This document shows positions 17,393 to 26,687 of a DNA stretch of 64,000 nucleotides, in pieces. Source of the stretch: Lacipirellula limnantheis (GTDB taxonomy: Bacteria; Planctomycetota; Planctomycetia; Pirellulales; Lacipirellulaceae); assembly GCF_007746075.1 (NCBI RefSeq), contig NZ_CP036339.1, forward strand, positions 5,113,786 to 5,177,785, given 5' to 3'. The position numbers and the translations under genes were made by a program. The notes beneath the pieces are model-generated. The model did no database searches. It had not been told where the DNA came from and worked only from the letters and a program-made list of their open reading frames with translations. Within the stretch, counting starts at the first letter, position 1. Every line of letters starts with the position of its first letter.

Positions 17393-18322
17393 TTAAAAAC
17401 CCTTCCCAGCAATTTCCCGAGCCCGCCCCACGTCCTCGCGCAACTGCGCCACTAACTCATCCTTCGAACCAAACGCCCACACTTCTCTCAGTTTACTTAG
17501 AAACTCGACCTCCAGCGGTTCGCCGTACAGCGACTCCTCACGGTCGATCAGATGAACCTCGACCTTCACCGCGTGCTCGCCAAACGTTGGATTGGGCCCG
17601 ATGTTAATCGCGGCGGCCACCGCCTCGCCGCGCAGTGGAACCCTTCCCGCATAAACCCCAATCGCCGGCAGCAGCGTATCAATTGCCTCTAAATTTGCTG
17701 TCGGGAAGCCAATCGTCGCCCCGCGCCCTGCCCCGTGGGTCACCATCCCACGGATCCGATAGGGTGCGGTCAACATCGTGGCCGCCTTCGCCACGTCTCC
17801 GTTCCCAATCAGCCGTCGGATGAGCGAGCTCGAAACTAGCTGTCCTTCAAGCTCCACCGGCCGGACGATATCGAGCGTCATTCCCGCCCTGCGGGTCATC
17901 TCCACCAGCCGGTCGATGGTCCCCTCACGATTGTGCCCGAAGTAGAAGTTCGGCCCCTCAACCATCGCCCTCGCCCCGATGGCCTCCACAACGATCCGAT
18001 CGAAAAACTGCTGGGCGGAGAGTTGCAGCAGCCGCCGATCAGTCGGGTAGGCCACGATGCAATCGACCCCCAAATCCTTCAGCAGCTTCGCCTTGCGCTC
18101 GGTCCAGGTCAGCGGCGGCGGCGATTCTTGCGGCCGCAACAGCCGCACGGGATGGGGATCGAAGGTGAAGACGACCGCCGGGCCGTCTAATTCTCGGGCC
18201 CGTTGAAGCAGCTGATCGACGATCCGCCGGTGCCCCAAGTGGACCCCGTCAAAGTTGCCAATGGCCATCGCCCCGCCGCGGGCGCCGGCGGGCAGTTGCT
18301 CAAGATGGCGAATGATCGGCAC
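17393..18322 (-). CDS. ribF: Bifunctional riboflavin kinase / FAD synthetase
   Basis: Phosphorylates riboflavin to FMN and adenylylates FMN to FAD. The 309 residues have the N-terminal FAD synthetase domain (MAIGNFDGVHLGHRRIVDQL; SSSLIRRLIGNGDV) and the C-terminal flavokinase domain (GAGRGATIGFPTANLE; NIGPNPTFGEHAVKVEVHL). The start is GTG 18322. Riboflavin synthase ribE lies elsewhere in the window (42200), so the pathway is scattered. No FMN riboswitch is evident upstream. Confidence 0.95.
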   Translation of the reverse strand: MPIIRHLEQLPAGARGGAMAIGNFDGVHLGHRRIVDQLLQRARELDGPAVVFTFDPHPVRLLRPQESPPPLTWTERKAKLLKDLGVDCIVAYPTDRRLLQLSAQQFFDRIVVEAIGARAMVEGPNFYFGHNREGTIDRLVEMTRRAGMTLDIVRPVELEGQLVSSSLIRRLIGNGDVAKAATMLTAPYRIRGMVTHGAGRGATIGFPTANLEAIDTLLPAIGVYAGRVPLRGEAVAAAINIGPNPTFGEHAVKVEVHLIDREESLYGEPLEVEFLSKLREVWAFGSKDELVAQLREDVGRAREIAGKGF

Positions 18323-18972
18323 GCGCGATTGGCTCGCTCGGAGGGATCTTTAGTCGGCCGATAGCCCGGCAAATAGCGATTATCGAATTGGCATGACGCC
18401 CGGTCAACGACCGGACCGAGCGGGTCGGAATGCCCCTGCGTCGATTAGACAGACAGCGGAAACAGAACGAATGGAGTGGCCTCCCGATACCGGCGCGCGA
18501 TCTTGAACTTGAAAATCGCATCAGGACGACTGGCAGCGGGGCTCGGCCGCGCTGATGGCTCTCCGAGCGGGACCTAGCTCGGAGCGGCACGACGGGGGCT
18601 TTGGCCCGCGGTGCCTCGCAAGGGGTAGTCACGGATCACCATTGCCGATCGTTGAAATCGACGTAAACAACTAACAGTAAACGACTTACTACATCTATCT
18701 CATCGGCTACAAGGGGCGTTCGCAGCATTTGGAACGTCTCAACCGCTCTGCTCGGCGAGCCTCGAACGCAAAATGCCCAAGAAAATGCTCAGTTCCCGTG
18801 CCTCGATTGTCGACTTCTGTCCCATCGGCATGTGCCGCGGCGCGTTGCCCCGGCCTGCATTTCAGCCTCAGACGGCGCCGCCTTGACGCTTTCCCCCTCG
18901 CCACGCAACAATGCGTAGCTTGGCTGGGTTGGCGGCACGGCGACTGTCGTTCGTCTTTCCGGCTCTCGCCAC
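18323..18972. other. 650-base non-coding stretch before tRNA-Thr
   Basis: No gene is recognised on either strand. A small GC hairpin (cccggtcaacgaccgga) lies near 18401-18417. The open frames through 18700-19090 are low-complexity readings or antisense readings of the tRNA. The region must contain the promoters of ribF (leftwards) and of the tRNA/TPR unit (rightwards), but I cannot assign them. Confidence 0.5.
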
Positions 18973-19046
18973 GCCAGCGTAGCTTCAATTGGCAGAGCAC
19001 CGCATTCGTAATGCGGGGGTTGTCGGTTCGACTCCGACCGCTGGCT
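18973..19046 (+). tRNA. tRNA-Thr (anticodon CGU)
   Basis: A cloverleaf can be drawn: acceptor gccagcg/cgctggc, D-arm around gcttcaattggcagagc, anticodon stem ccgca/tgcgg with loop ttcgtaa (anticodon CGT), T-arm gtcgg-ttcgact-ccgac and discriminator T. CCA is not encoded. It lies 95 bases upstream of the TPR-alphaCTD gene on the same strand. Confidence 0.93.
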
Positions 19047-19141
19047 CTTCCTCCTAGGCCGGGGTTCATCGGGCTGAGCCCTCGGCATTTCGCCGATTAT
19101 CGTCAGGCTACCGGTCCTGATTCACGGAGTGAGATTTCGAA

Positions 19142-20467
19142 ATGTCGCCAGTTGCGGAATTCGACCTGCGTCAAACCGTCATTTCCAATAGCACGTTCGG
19201 GCCAAACGAGATCAAGCAGATCGCGCACGCCATTTCGAGCGACTATAACAATTTCCGCACCCTGCGGGACGCGACCAACGAGTTGGCGCAGCAAACTGCC
19301 CGGACCCCAGCAGCCTCGGCCCGCCTGGGTGTCTGCCAATATTTGATCGGCCGCTACGGCGACGCCGTGCAAACGTTGACAAACGCCGACGGCGGCGCCC
19401 TGACCCATTTCTACTTGGGTAAGTCCTATCTCGCTCTCGACCGCTACGCAGAAGCTCTCAAGGGTTACGAATCAGCCGAGCGCGCCGGCTACAACAAGGA
19501 CGAGGTCACGCTCGCCAAGGCCGACGCGATGCGCTATAGCGGCGACGCCGCCGGCGCCCTCAAGGTCTTGGACGGCCTCTCCGGGGCCGTGGAGCAAACA
19601 GCCGAATACCTTTATCAACGCGCCGCCACGGTCGCCGCCTTGGGTGGAAACCGCAGCGAGGTCATTGCCTTGCTAGAACGGGCGATCGACGCCGACTCAA
19701 CCCACCCCGGCGTCCTATTCAGCCTCGCCCTGGAGAATGACCGCCACGGCAACGACGATTACGCCCGCCAACTCTACGAGCGAGCCGCCAAGCAGTTCCC
19801 GACCAATGTCGGCACGCTGATCAATCTTGGCCTGCTCTATGAAGACATCGAGCACTTCGAGCGGGCCAAGCAATGCTATCTGCGCATTCTCGACGTCTTT
19901 CCGGGCCACGAACGGGCTCGGCTGTACTTCAAGGACGCCGACGCTTCCCGCGATATGTACTACGACGAGGAAGCCCGGCGCCGCCAGGACCGACTGTCGC
20001 AAATCCTCAGCGTGCCGGTCACCGACTTCGAACTGTCGGTTCGTAGCCGCAATTGCCTGCAGAAGATGGGCATCATGACGCTCGGCGATCTCACGGAAAC
20101 GACCGAGCAGGAGTTGCTCTCGAGCAAGAACTTCGGCGAAACGTCGCTCGTCGAGATTCGCGAGATGCTCTCCTCGAAGGGCTTGGAACTTGGCCAGTTC
20201 GCTTCCACGAAGTGGCAGGAAGAGCCGGTCTTCGAGTCGAACGCCATGAGCGAAGACGAGCGTGCCCTCCTCGACCGCCCGATCGCCGACCTGAATCTCT
20301 CGGTGCGGGCGCGCAAGTGCATGGTCCGCCTCGGTCTCACGACCATTGGCGAGTTGCTCCGCCGGACGGGCGACGACCTGCTGGAGTGCAAGAACTTCGG
20401 CGTCACGAGCCTGAACGAGGTCCGGGAAAAGCTCACCGCCAACGGCCTGAAACTGCGCGGCGACTGA
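19142..20467 (+). CDS. TPR protein with two RNA polymerase alpha C-terminal domains
   Basis: The 441 residues have two parts. Residues ~55-265 form TPR-like helical repeats (e.g. THFYLGKSYLALDRYAEALK; NVGTLINLGLLYEDIEHFE). Residues ~291-350 and ~379-438 are two alphaCTD helix-hairpin-helix domains (FELSVRSRNCLQKMGIMTLG and LNLSVRARKCMVRLGLTTIG). Compared with E. coli RpoA, the first keeps equivalents of R265, N268, C269, G296, S299 and E302; the second keeps R265, C269, G296, S299 and E302. K298 is Thr in both, and N268 is Lys in the second. It lacks the alpha N-terminal assembly domain. A DNA- or polymerase-binding adaptor role is inference. Such proteins occur in planctomycetes without assigned function. 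Confidence 0.85.
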   Translation: MSPVAEFDLRQTVISNSTFGPNEIKQIAHAISSDYNNFRTLRDATNELAQQTARTPAASARLGVCQYLIGRYGDAVQTLTNADGGALTHFYLGKSYLALDRYAEALKGYESAERAGYNKDEVTLAKADAMRYSGDAAGALKVLDGLSGAVEQTAEYLYQRAATVAALGGNRSEVIALLERAIDADSTHPGVLFSLALENDRHGNDDYARQLYERAAKQFPTNVGTLINLGLLYEDIEHFERAKQCYLRILDVFPGHERARLYFKDADASRDMYYDEEARRRQDRLSQILSVPVTDFELSVRSRNCLQKMGIMTLGDLTETTEQELLSSKNFGETSLVEIREMLSSKGLELGQFASTKWQEEPVFESNAMSEDERALLDRPIADLNLSVRARKCMVRLGLTTIGELLRRTGDDLLECKNFGVTSLNEVREKLTANGLKLRGD

Positions 20468-20504
20468 TCTCGCCCCGCGGCCTGAAATCTGAATTTCAAC
20501 GCTT

Positions 20505-20529
20505 AGCCCCCGGTCATTGACCGGGGGCT
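20505..20529. terminator. Strong hairpin between the TPR-alphaCTD gene and tgt
   Basis: A perfect 12-bp inverted repeat, agcccccggtca / tgaccgggggct, separated by one base. It starts 38 bases after the stop of the TPR gene and is followed by aatgtattt, a weak U-rich run. It probably terminates the upstream transcript. It also means the ATG at 20531 is an unlikely start for tgt. Confidence 0.6.
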
Positions 20530-20539
20530 AATGTATTTC

Positions 20540-21664
20540 ATGACCAACAACTCGCCATTTCGCTACGAACTCCTCCATGCCGACGCCCGCACGGCGGCGC
20601 GGCTCGGACGGCTCCACACGCCGCGCGGGATCGTCGAGCTGCCGACCTTCATGCCAGTCGGCACCCTCGGGACGGTGAAAGGGGTCGATATCCGCCGCGT
20701 CCGCGAGACTGGCGCGCAAATCATCCTGGCGAATACCTACCACCTCGCCCTGCGCCCGGGCGAAGAAACGGTGGCGGCGCTCGGCGACCTCCATGCCTTC
20801 ACGGGCTGGCAGGGCCCGATTCTCACCGACAGCGGCGGTTTCCAGGTCTTCAGCCTCGCCGATCGAATGAAGGTGAGCGAAGAAGGCGTCGAATTTCGTT
20901 CTCACATCGACGGCTCGAAGATCCAGCTCTCGCCCGAACGTTCGATTGCCATCCAGGAAGCGCTGGGCAGCGACTTCATCATGGCGTTCGACCAAGTCGT
21001 CGCCCTCCCGAACGAGTCTTCGGTCGTCGAGGAGGCGACATGGCGGAGCGTGCGTTGGGCCGAGCGTTGCCAGAGAGCGTCCCGCCGCAGCGATCAGATG
21101 CTGCTCGCGATCGTTCAAGGGGGGCTCGATCCGGGGCTTCGCCGCCGCTGCGCCCACGAACTGGTGGCCATGGAATTCCAGGGATATGCCGTCGGCGGCC
21201 TGAGCGTCGGCGAGCCGCCGGCTGAGATGTATGCGGCACTAGACGTCGTCGTGCCCGAACTCCCGGCCGATCGGCCGCGGTACCTCATGGGCGTCGGCCG
21301 GCCACAAGACCTGATCGAGGGGGTCGCCCGCGGCATCGACATGTTCGACTGCGTCATGCCGACCCGTAACGGTCGCAATGCCCTGGTCTTCACCGATGCC
21401 GGTCCGGTGCGCCTCCGCAACGCCTCCCACGAGCGCGACCGCCAGCCGATCGAAGCCGGCTGCCCTTGCCCCGCCTGCGAGCACAGCCGCGGGTACCTTC
21501 GCCACCTGTTCCAATCAGGGGAGATGCTGGGGCCGATCCTCGCCTCAATCCACAACCTCACCTACTACCAACGGCTAATGGCGCGAGCTCGGGAGGCGAT
21601 CGCCGCCGGCTCGTTTGCCGAGTTCCGCGCCGAGCGGATGAGGGGGTGGAATGAGCCTAGTTGA
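20540..21664 (+). CDS. tgt: tRNA-guanine transglycosylase
   Basis: Exchanges guanine 34 of GUN-anticodon tRNAs for a queuosine precursor. Starting at ATG 20540 it has 374 residues. Motifs: ILTDSGGFQVFSLADRMKVS with the catalytic Asp, FDQVVALPNE, AVGGLSVGEP, DCVMPTRNGRNALVFT and the zinc site CPCPACEHSRGYLRHLF. ATG 20531 is in frame but abuts a strong hairpin. queD, an earlier enzyme of queuosine synthesis, is at 50391. The gene order tgt-yajC-secD is widely conserved in bacteria. Confidence 0.96.
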   Translation: MTNNSPFRYELLHADARTAARLGRLHTPRGIVELPTFMPVGTLGTVKGVDIRRVRETGAQIILANTYHLALRPGEETVAALGDLHAFTGWQGPILTDSGGFQVFSLADRMKVSEEGVEFRSHIDGSKIQLSPERSIAIQEALGSDFIMAFDQVVALPNESSVVEEATWRSVRWAERCQRASRRSDQMLLAIVQGGLDPGLRRRCAHELVAMEFQGYAVGGLSVGEPPAEMYAALDVVVPELPADRPRYLMGVGRPQDLIEGVARGIDMFDCVMPTRNGRNALVFTDAGPVRLRNASHERDRQPIEAGCPCPACEHSRGYLRHLFQSGEMLGPILASIHNLTYYQRLMARAREAIAAGSFAEFRAERMRGWNEPS

Positions 21665-21883
21665 CGCCCTTGTTCGTTGCGCCGCCAAGACTTATGATGG
21701 CTCGCTTGCAGGCTGGCCAGCATGGTCGTTAAGCGCTTCGCGGCGATCGCGACCAATCCGTCGGCGGCGGTCTTCTACGGCGCAAGTCATCTTGGTGTCT
21801 AGGCTTCCGCTCCGTCGGAACGCCGCGCCTGCCTCCGATCCCTCTGGCGATATGAACCGCGTGCGGCGAATCGAGTGACTGTC

Positions 21884-22276
21884 ATGGAATTTACGTCGTG
21901 GGGCCTCCTCCTTGCGCAAGCCGAGACGGCGGAAGCGCCGAAAGGTGCGGCCGACGGCGCTGCGGCCGAACAAGCGCCTAGTTCGCCGTTCAACAGCTTT
22001 CTCGTCCCGCTCACGCTGATCATGGTCATGTTCTACTTCCTGATCCTCCGCCCGCAAAAGGCGAAGGATCAGCAGTTCAAGAGCCTGGTCGAAAGCCTGA
22101 AGGAAACGGACCGCGTGGTGACGATCGGGGGGATCCACGGCATCGTGACCAATGTTCAACGCAATGCCGATGGCGCGATCGTCACGGTGCGGATCGACGA
22201 GTCAACCGGCACGAAAATTCGCGTCGGCGCTTCAGCTATTGCCCGCATCCTGACCGACGAAGAGAAGTCGGCCTAG
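21884..22276 (+). CDS. yajC: Sec translocon accessory subunit YajC
   Basis: A small single-span membrane protein of the SecDF-YajC complex. From ATG 21884 it has 130 residues: an Ala-rich N-terminus, the membrane helix FLVPLTLIMVMFYFLILRP followed by the family signature QKAKDQQFKSLVESLK, and a cytoplasmic beta domain (DRVVTIGGIHGIVTNV). GTG 21875 is an alternative start. It lies between tgt and secDF on the same strand. Confidence 0.94.
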   Translation: MEFTSWGLLLAQAETAEAPKGAADGAAAEQAPSSPFNSFLVPLTLIMVMFYFLILRPQKAKDQQFKSLVESLKETDRVVTIGGIHGIVTNVQRNADGAIVTVRIDESTGTKIRVGASAIARILTDEEKSA

Positions 22277-22426
22277 CTGCCACGTCTGCGGACATCGCAA
22301 ACATCAACAATCCAACTCATTTACGAACTCAACGACGAACTCAACGCATGCGTCGCCCGCCCGGCATGGTCGCCCGGCAAGGCGATCGTCGAACTGAGTA
22401 AGAGAAATATAGACAGGTTCTAGGCC

Positions 22427-25400
22427 ATGGAATTCCAGTCACCGGTCCGCCACGCCTCACCGTCCTTCCAGAAACTCCGCGGAGCTTTGGCCCTGACGGT
22501 CGTTCTGGCGTCCGCCTACTTCGCTGCCCCCAGTTGGGCCCAAACTCCTACGGCGCCCGCGCCTGCACAAGCCCCTGCCGCGGCGACCACAACCTCCGCG
22601 GCAGGCGGCGAAGACCAGGGACTTAATCCGACTGCGGTTCGCAATGTCCTCATTGTCATTGCCCTGTTCGTCGTGCCGATCGTCATCGGGAACATTTTGG
22701 CCAAGTCGCTGAAAATGCCCGACTATGGTTGGAAGTTTGCCGTCGCGATCGGCACGTTAGCGGCCGCTGCCGTGGTGGTTGCCCTCGGCGAAATCAAGCT
22801 TGGCCCTGATTTGAGCGGCGGCATCACGCTGATCTACGAGATTGAAAAACGCGAAGGATCAGAGCAAGCAGCGCCTGTCGAGGCGCCGCCCCTAAATGAA
22901 AAGGAGATGGCGGCCGAGGATGCGGAACTCGAGGAGGAAGGCGCCGAAGAAGTTGCTGAAGATGAAAAAGATCCGGCGGCCGAAAAAGAGGGGTTCGCCT
23001 CGCTCAATCGCAGCGACACGATGGCTGCCCTGATTAAAGCCCTGATTGAGCGAGTCGATCCCGCTGGAACGAAGGAAGTCTCGATCAAGAAGTTCGGCGA
23101 CGATCAGATCGAAATCATCATTCCGAAGGCCGAAAAGGCAGAACTTGAAGCCATCGAGCGCCGTATCTACACAGCCGGCGTGTTGGAGTTCCGGATCACG
23201 GCATCCCGCCAGTTCGATCAGCACCGCGCGATCATCGAGCTGGCAGAAGCTCTTCCCGCGAATCAGAACATTATCCGGATCGACGGGAAGGAAGTGGCGC
23301 GCTGGGTGGAATTCGACGAAAAGCAGTTCGGTAGCGCCGAGCAGGCAGCCGGCACGCTGGTCGTGCGGACCACGTCGAAGGTTCCGCAAGCGCTGGTGCT
23401 GACTAACGACGGGCTGAACGTCACCGGCGAGTACCTACGCTCGGCGTCGCCCGACGTTGATCAGACCGGTCGCCCTGCCGTCACGTTCATCTTCAATAGC
23501 CAGGGTGCGTTCCGCTTCGAACGACTCACCCGCGCCCATCAGCCGGCGCCGTCGGGAGCCAAATACAACCTCGGCATCTTGCTCGACAATCGCCTCCTCT
23601 CGGCGCCGAATCTCAATGCCGTCATTTCTGATCGCGGCATCATCGAGGGCCTGGACGATCAGGCGGAGGTCGACTTCCTGGTGGGCATCCTGAACGCGGG
23701 CAGTCTGCCCGCCGCCTTGAATAAGGTGCCGATTAGCCGGGCTCAGATTAGCCCGACGCTCGGCCAGCTCACTATTGAAAAGGGCAAGCAAGCTCTGATC
23801 ATCTCGCTCGCGCTGGTGGCCCTGTTCATGGTGGTTTATTACAAGAAGGCAGGCCTCATTTCGTGGCTCGGGCTGGCAGCCAATATGCTGCTGATCCTGG
23901 GCTCTATGGTGTTGATTAAAGCGGCGTTTACTCTTCCCGGACTGGCCGGCCTCGTGCTGACAGTAGGCATGTCCGTCGACGCGAACGTGCTGATCTACGA
24001 GCGTATCCGCGACGAGTTGAAGAAGGGCGCCGCCTTACGGATGGCCATTCGCAACGGCTTCAATCGTGCGAGCCAGACGATTATCGACTCGAACGTAACG
24101 AATTTGATTACCGGCGTCGTCATTTACAAGATCGCGCCCGACAGCGTGAAAGGCTTCGGCGTGACGCTTGTTCTCGGCATTTTGATGAGCGTCTTCACGG
24201 CGGTCTTTTTGACGCGCATTTTGTTCGACGTCGCCGAGCGTCGCGGCTGGCTGAAGAACATGAGCATGCGGGAGTTCATCGGCGAAACCCACATCGATTT
24301 CGTCGGCTGGCGTTTTGCGAGCATTGCGGCATCGCTGGTCGTCATTGCCATCGGGCTGGTTGCCGTTTTCTCACGCGGACAGGACCTGTTCGATATCGAC
24401 TTCACGGGCGGCAGTTCGGTGACGATCGTCTTCGATGACGACAAGAAGACGCCGTACGCCGAAGTGTACGAAACGCTGGAAAAGACGCCGCTCGGCTCAG
24501 CGAATCTATCGTTGGTCGAGGTCGGCGACGACAACACTCGTTACACGGTCACCACGATTAATGACGACGTCGTCAGCGTGGAGAACATTCTCAAAGAGGC
24601 CTTCGGCGACAAGCTCAAGAAATACCAAGTCGACATCGAGGAAGTGAAGGCGTTTACGCCAGGCGAACAGACCTCGGCCCTTCCTTGGACCAAGTCGCCT
24701 TCCACATTTCTGGGATTGGGGATCGCATCTCCGCTCTCCTATGTGACGCTCCTGCAGCCTGCCGTGACGGATGGCGAATCCGTGCCGCCCGCGGAGAAAG
24801 AATCGGTAACGGCTGATCCCGCCCCGGCCGAAGCGGGATCGCCGCCGGCTGAACCGCCCGCAGTCGCCGAGGATACCGCCCAACCAGCGGAAGCGGCGCC
24901 GGCGTCGACCGCTGAGTCAGCCGACGGTAAGGCCGACGACGCAAAGGCCGCAGCGCCCGCTGCGACCGACGCTGCGGCGTCAAGTGCGCCCGTTGTCGAT
25001 CCGTTCGAGGGCGGCGCGTCGGCAACCCTGAAGTTTGCGGCCGATAAGGATGGCGATGTATCGGGCGTCACCCACGATACGCTTGAACAAATGATCAGCG
25101 ATGCACTCGCGAAGGCGGGCAAAGCGGACGTGATGTTTGCGGTGACCAACGAAGACTATCGCGAAGGAAGTAATCGCCCGATGGAAGAATGGCAAGTTTC
25201 CATCGCGTTACCGCCAGCTGAGGCGCAGGCAATTTTCGAGCAACTCGCTCAAGAGACCAATACGCTGCCGGTGTTTCCGCTCTCCAGCAAGATCGGCGGT
25301 CGCGTCGCGGGCCAGATGGCAACTTCGGCAATTGCCGCAATGATCCTCTGCCTGATCGGCATCATCGCGTACGTCTGGTTCCGTTTCCACGGCGTCATTT

Positions 25401-25891
25401 ACGGCATCGCGGCCGTCGCCGCGTTGATTCACGACGTGCTAGTAACGCTCGGGTTCGTCGCGCTCTCGTCGTACTTCGTCAATGGCGCCGGATCGCTCTC
25501 CTCGGCATTGCTGATCGATAAGTTCCAGATCAATCTGACGCTGGTGGCCGCGTTCCTGACCATCATTGGCTACTCGCTGAATGATACGATCGTCATTTTC
25601 GACCGGATCCGCGAAGTCAAAGGCAAGAGCCCGCGGCTAACGAAAGAGATTATCAATCTCGCGGTCAACCAGACGTTGGCTCGGACAATTCTCACTTCGT
25701 TTACGACGCTGACTAGCGTCATCGTCCTCTACATCTTTGGCGGCGCCGGCATCCACGCCTTCGCGTTTGCCTTGTTGGTCGGGTTTATTGCCGGTTGCTA
25801 CAGCACGATTTACATCGCGAATCCGGTGTTGCTCTGGTTAGCAGAGCGATTTGAAGGCGGAGCGGAAACCGTCACATCGAAGGCGGCCTGA
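22427..25891 (+). CDS. secDF: Fused protein-export membrane protein SecDF, with an enlarged SecF periplasmic region
   Basis: Uses the proton gradient to pull exported proteins through the Sec channel. The 1154 residues join SecD and SecF. The N-terminus has a hydrophobic helix and a Pro/Ala stretch. The SecD P1 domain follows, interrupted by an acidic insertion (about residues 145-190), then the SecD membrane helices (LVLTVGMSVDANVLIYERIRDE). The SecF half starts near residue 620 (FDIDFTGGSSVTIVF), and its helices include YSLNDTIVIFDRIRE. Between them is a ~240-residue insertion: a Pro/Ala/Glu-rich linker followed by a second domain beginning PFEGGASATLKF, which resembles the first SecF periplasmic domain. 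The frame is uninterrupted. Confidence 0.94.
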   Translation: MEFQSPVRHASPSFQKLRGALALTVVLASAYFAAPSWAQTPTAPAPAQAPAAATTTSAAGGEDQGLNPTAVRNVLIVIALFVVPIVIGNILAKSLKMPDYGWKFAVAIGTLAAAAVVVALGEIKLGPDLSGGITLIYEIEKREGSEQAAPVEAPPLNEKEMAAEDAELEEEGAEEVAEDEKDPAAEKEGFASLNRSDTMAALIKALIERVDPAGTKEVSIKKFGDDQIEIIIPKAEKAELEAIERRIYTAGVLEFRITASRQFDQHRAIIELAEALPANQNIIRIDGKEVARWVEFDEKQFGSAEQAAGTLVVRTTSKVPQALVLTNDGLNVTGEYLRSASPDVDQTGRPAVTFIFNSQGAFRFERLTRAHQPAPSGAKYNLGILLDNRLLSAPNLNAVISDRGIIEGLDDQAEVDFLVGILNAGSLPAALNKVPISRAQISPTLGQLTIEKGKQALIISLALVALFMVVYYKKAGLISWLGLAANMLLILGSMVLIKAAFTLPGLAGLVLTVGMSVDANVLIYERIRDELKKGAALRMAIRNGFNRASQTIIDSNVTNLITGVVIYKIAPDSVKGFGVTLVLGILMSVFTAVFLTRILFDVAERRGWLKNMSMREFIGETHIDFVGWRFASIAASLVVIAIGLVAVFSRGQDLFDIDFTGGSSVTIVFDDDKKTPYAEVYETLEKTPLGSANLSLVEVGDDNTRYTVTTINDDVVSVENILKEAFGDKLKKYQVDIEEVKAFTPGEQTSALPWTKSPSTFLGLGIASPLSYVTLLQPAVTDGESVPPAEKESVTADPAPAEAGSPPAEPPAVAEDTAQPAEAAPASTAESADGKADDAKAAAPAATDAAASSAPVVDPFEGGASATLKFAADKDGDVSGVTHDTLEQMISDALAKAGKADVMFAVTNEDYREGSNRPMEEWQVSIALPPAEAQAIFEQLAQETNTLPVFPLSSKIGGRVAGQMATSAIAAMILCLIGIIAYVWFRFHGVIYGIAAVAALIHDVLVTLGFVALSSYFVNGAGSLSSALLIDKFQINLTLVAAFLTIIGYSLNDTIVIFDRIREVKGKSPRLTKEIINLAVNQTLARTILTSFTTLTSVIVLYIFGGAGIHAFAFALLVGFIAGCYSTIYIANPVLLWLAERFEGGAETVTSKAA

Positions 25892-26128
25892 CCAACGAGA
25901 GCGCCGCGAAAGAATCCACTTGTAACGGCAATTCAGATTGCGGATCCCGGGCGCGGTTCAGAGCCGGCTCAACGTATTCGTGATTGACGATCGTTGCGGT
26001 TTTGCGTCCGAAGCGTCGATCGCTAATTGGCGCATCGCTTTTCGGCCGATGGAGATGAAGGCGAGTTGCACAGGCCGCACCTAGGTCTGTCACGCCTGGC
26101 GTTCTTCACCTGCTTCGGCATTTCGGCT

Positions 26129-26677
26129 GTGGTTCCGCGCAAACCAAAACTAATCGCCGCCGCTGCGGTTTTGGCCGTCGGTCTGGGCTTGGCATGGCCC
26201 TGGCGCCGCGGCGAGAGCGTGCCCGTTGACGTCCTGCCGATATCTCCGACTAACTCGCCGTTCGGCTCGGCCCCTGCTCCTGCGGCCGTCGTCGTTCCCG
26301 CCTATCAGCCAGCTGCTCTTTCAGCAACGGCCATTGGGCTGGGGACATCGTCAGCTCAACACGAGCAGTTCGAAGCTAGCGCGGCGCCGCGAGACGTGAC
26401 CGCGGCAAAACCAGTGCAGGGCTTAGGTCAACCGCTGCTGCCGGGCGTTGAACACGCCGAAGAGGCTTCCGCGGCGCCCCCTGAACGGCGCTACATCGTT
26501 CAGGAAGGCGATTCGTTGGAGCGACTTGCCTTGCGGTACCTTGGCGATGAAGGACGTGCACTCGAGCTGTTTGACCTTAATCGCGCGGTGCTCGTGAATC
26601 CGCACATCTTGCCGATCGGGGTAGAGCTCAAGCTCCCCGTCAGCGCCGAACCCGCCGCTAGAGACGTCGCCCTCTGA
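26129..26677 (+). CDS. LysM-domain protein with N-terminal membrane anchor
   Basis: From GTG 26129 the 182-residue protein has an N-terminal hydrophobic segment (KLIAAAAVLAVGLGLAWPW) followed by Arg-Arg, suggesting a membrane anchor. A low-complexity Ala/Pro/Ser linker (residues ~35-125) follows, then one C-terminal LysM-like domain (YIVQEGDSLERLALRYLGDE ... LFDLNRAVLVNPHILPIGVELKLP). LysM domains bind peptidoglycan or related glycans. A longer frame from TTG 26027 adds nothing family-like. It is convergent with the hydrolase gene at 26688, and the stop codons are only 10 bases apart. Confidence 0.75.
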   Translation: MVPRKPKLIAAAAVLAVGLGLAWPWRRGESVPVDVLPISPTNSPFGSAPAPAAVVVPAYQPAALSATAIGLGTSSAQHEQFEASAAPRDVTAAKPVQGLGQPLLPGVEHAEEASAAPPERRYIVQEGDSLERLALRYLGDEGRALELFDLNRAVLVNPHILPIGVELKLPVSAEPAARDVAL

Positions 26678-26687
26678 ACCGCGCCCG

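Noticed and set aside
18707..19346. Open frames on both strands across the tRNA
   Set aside because: The peptides (e.g. SNRQPPHYECGALPIEA) are the familiar antisense reading of a tRNA gene, not a protein.
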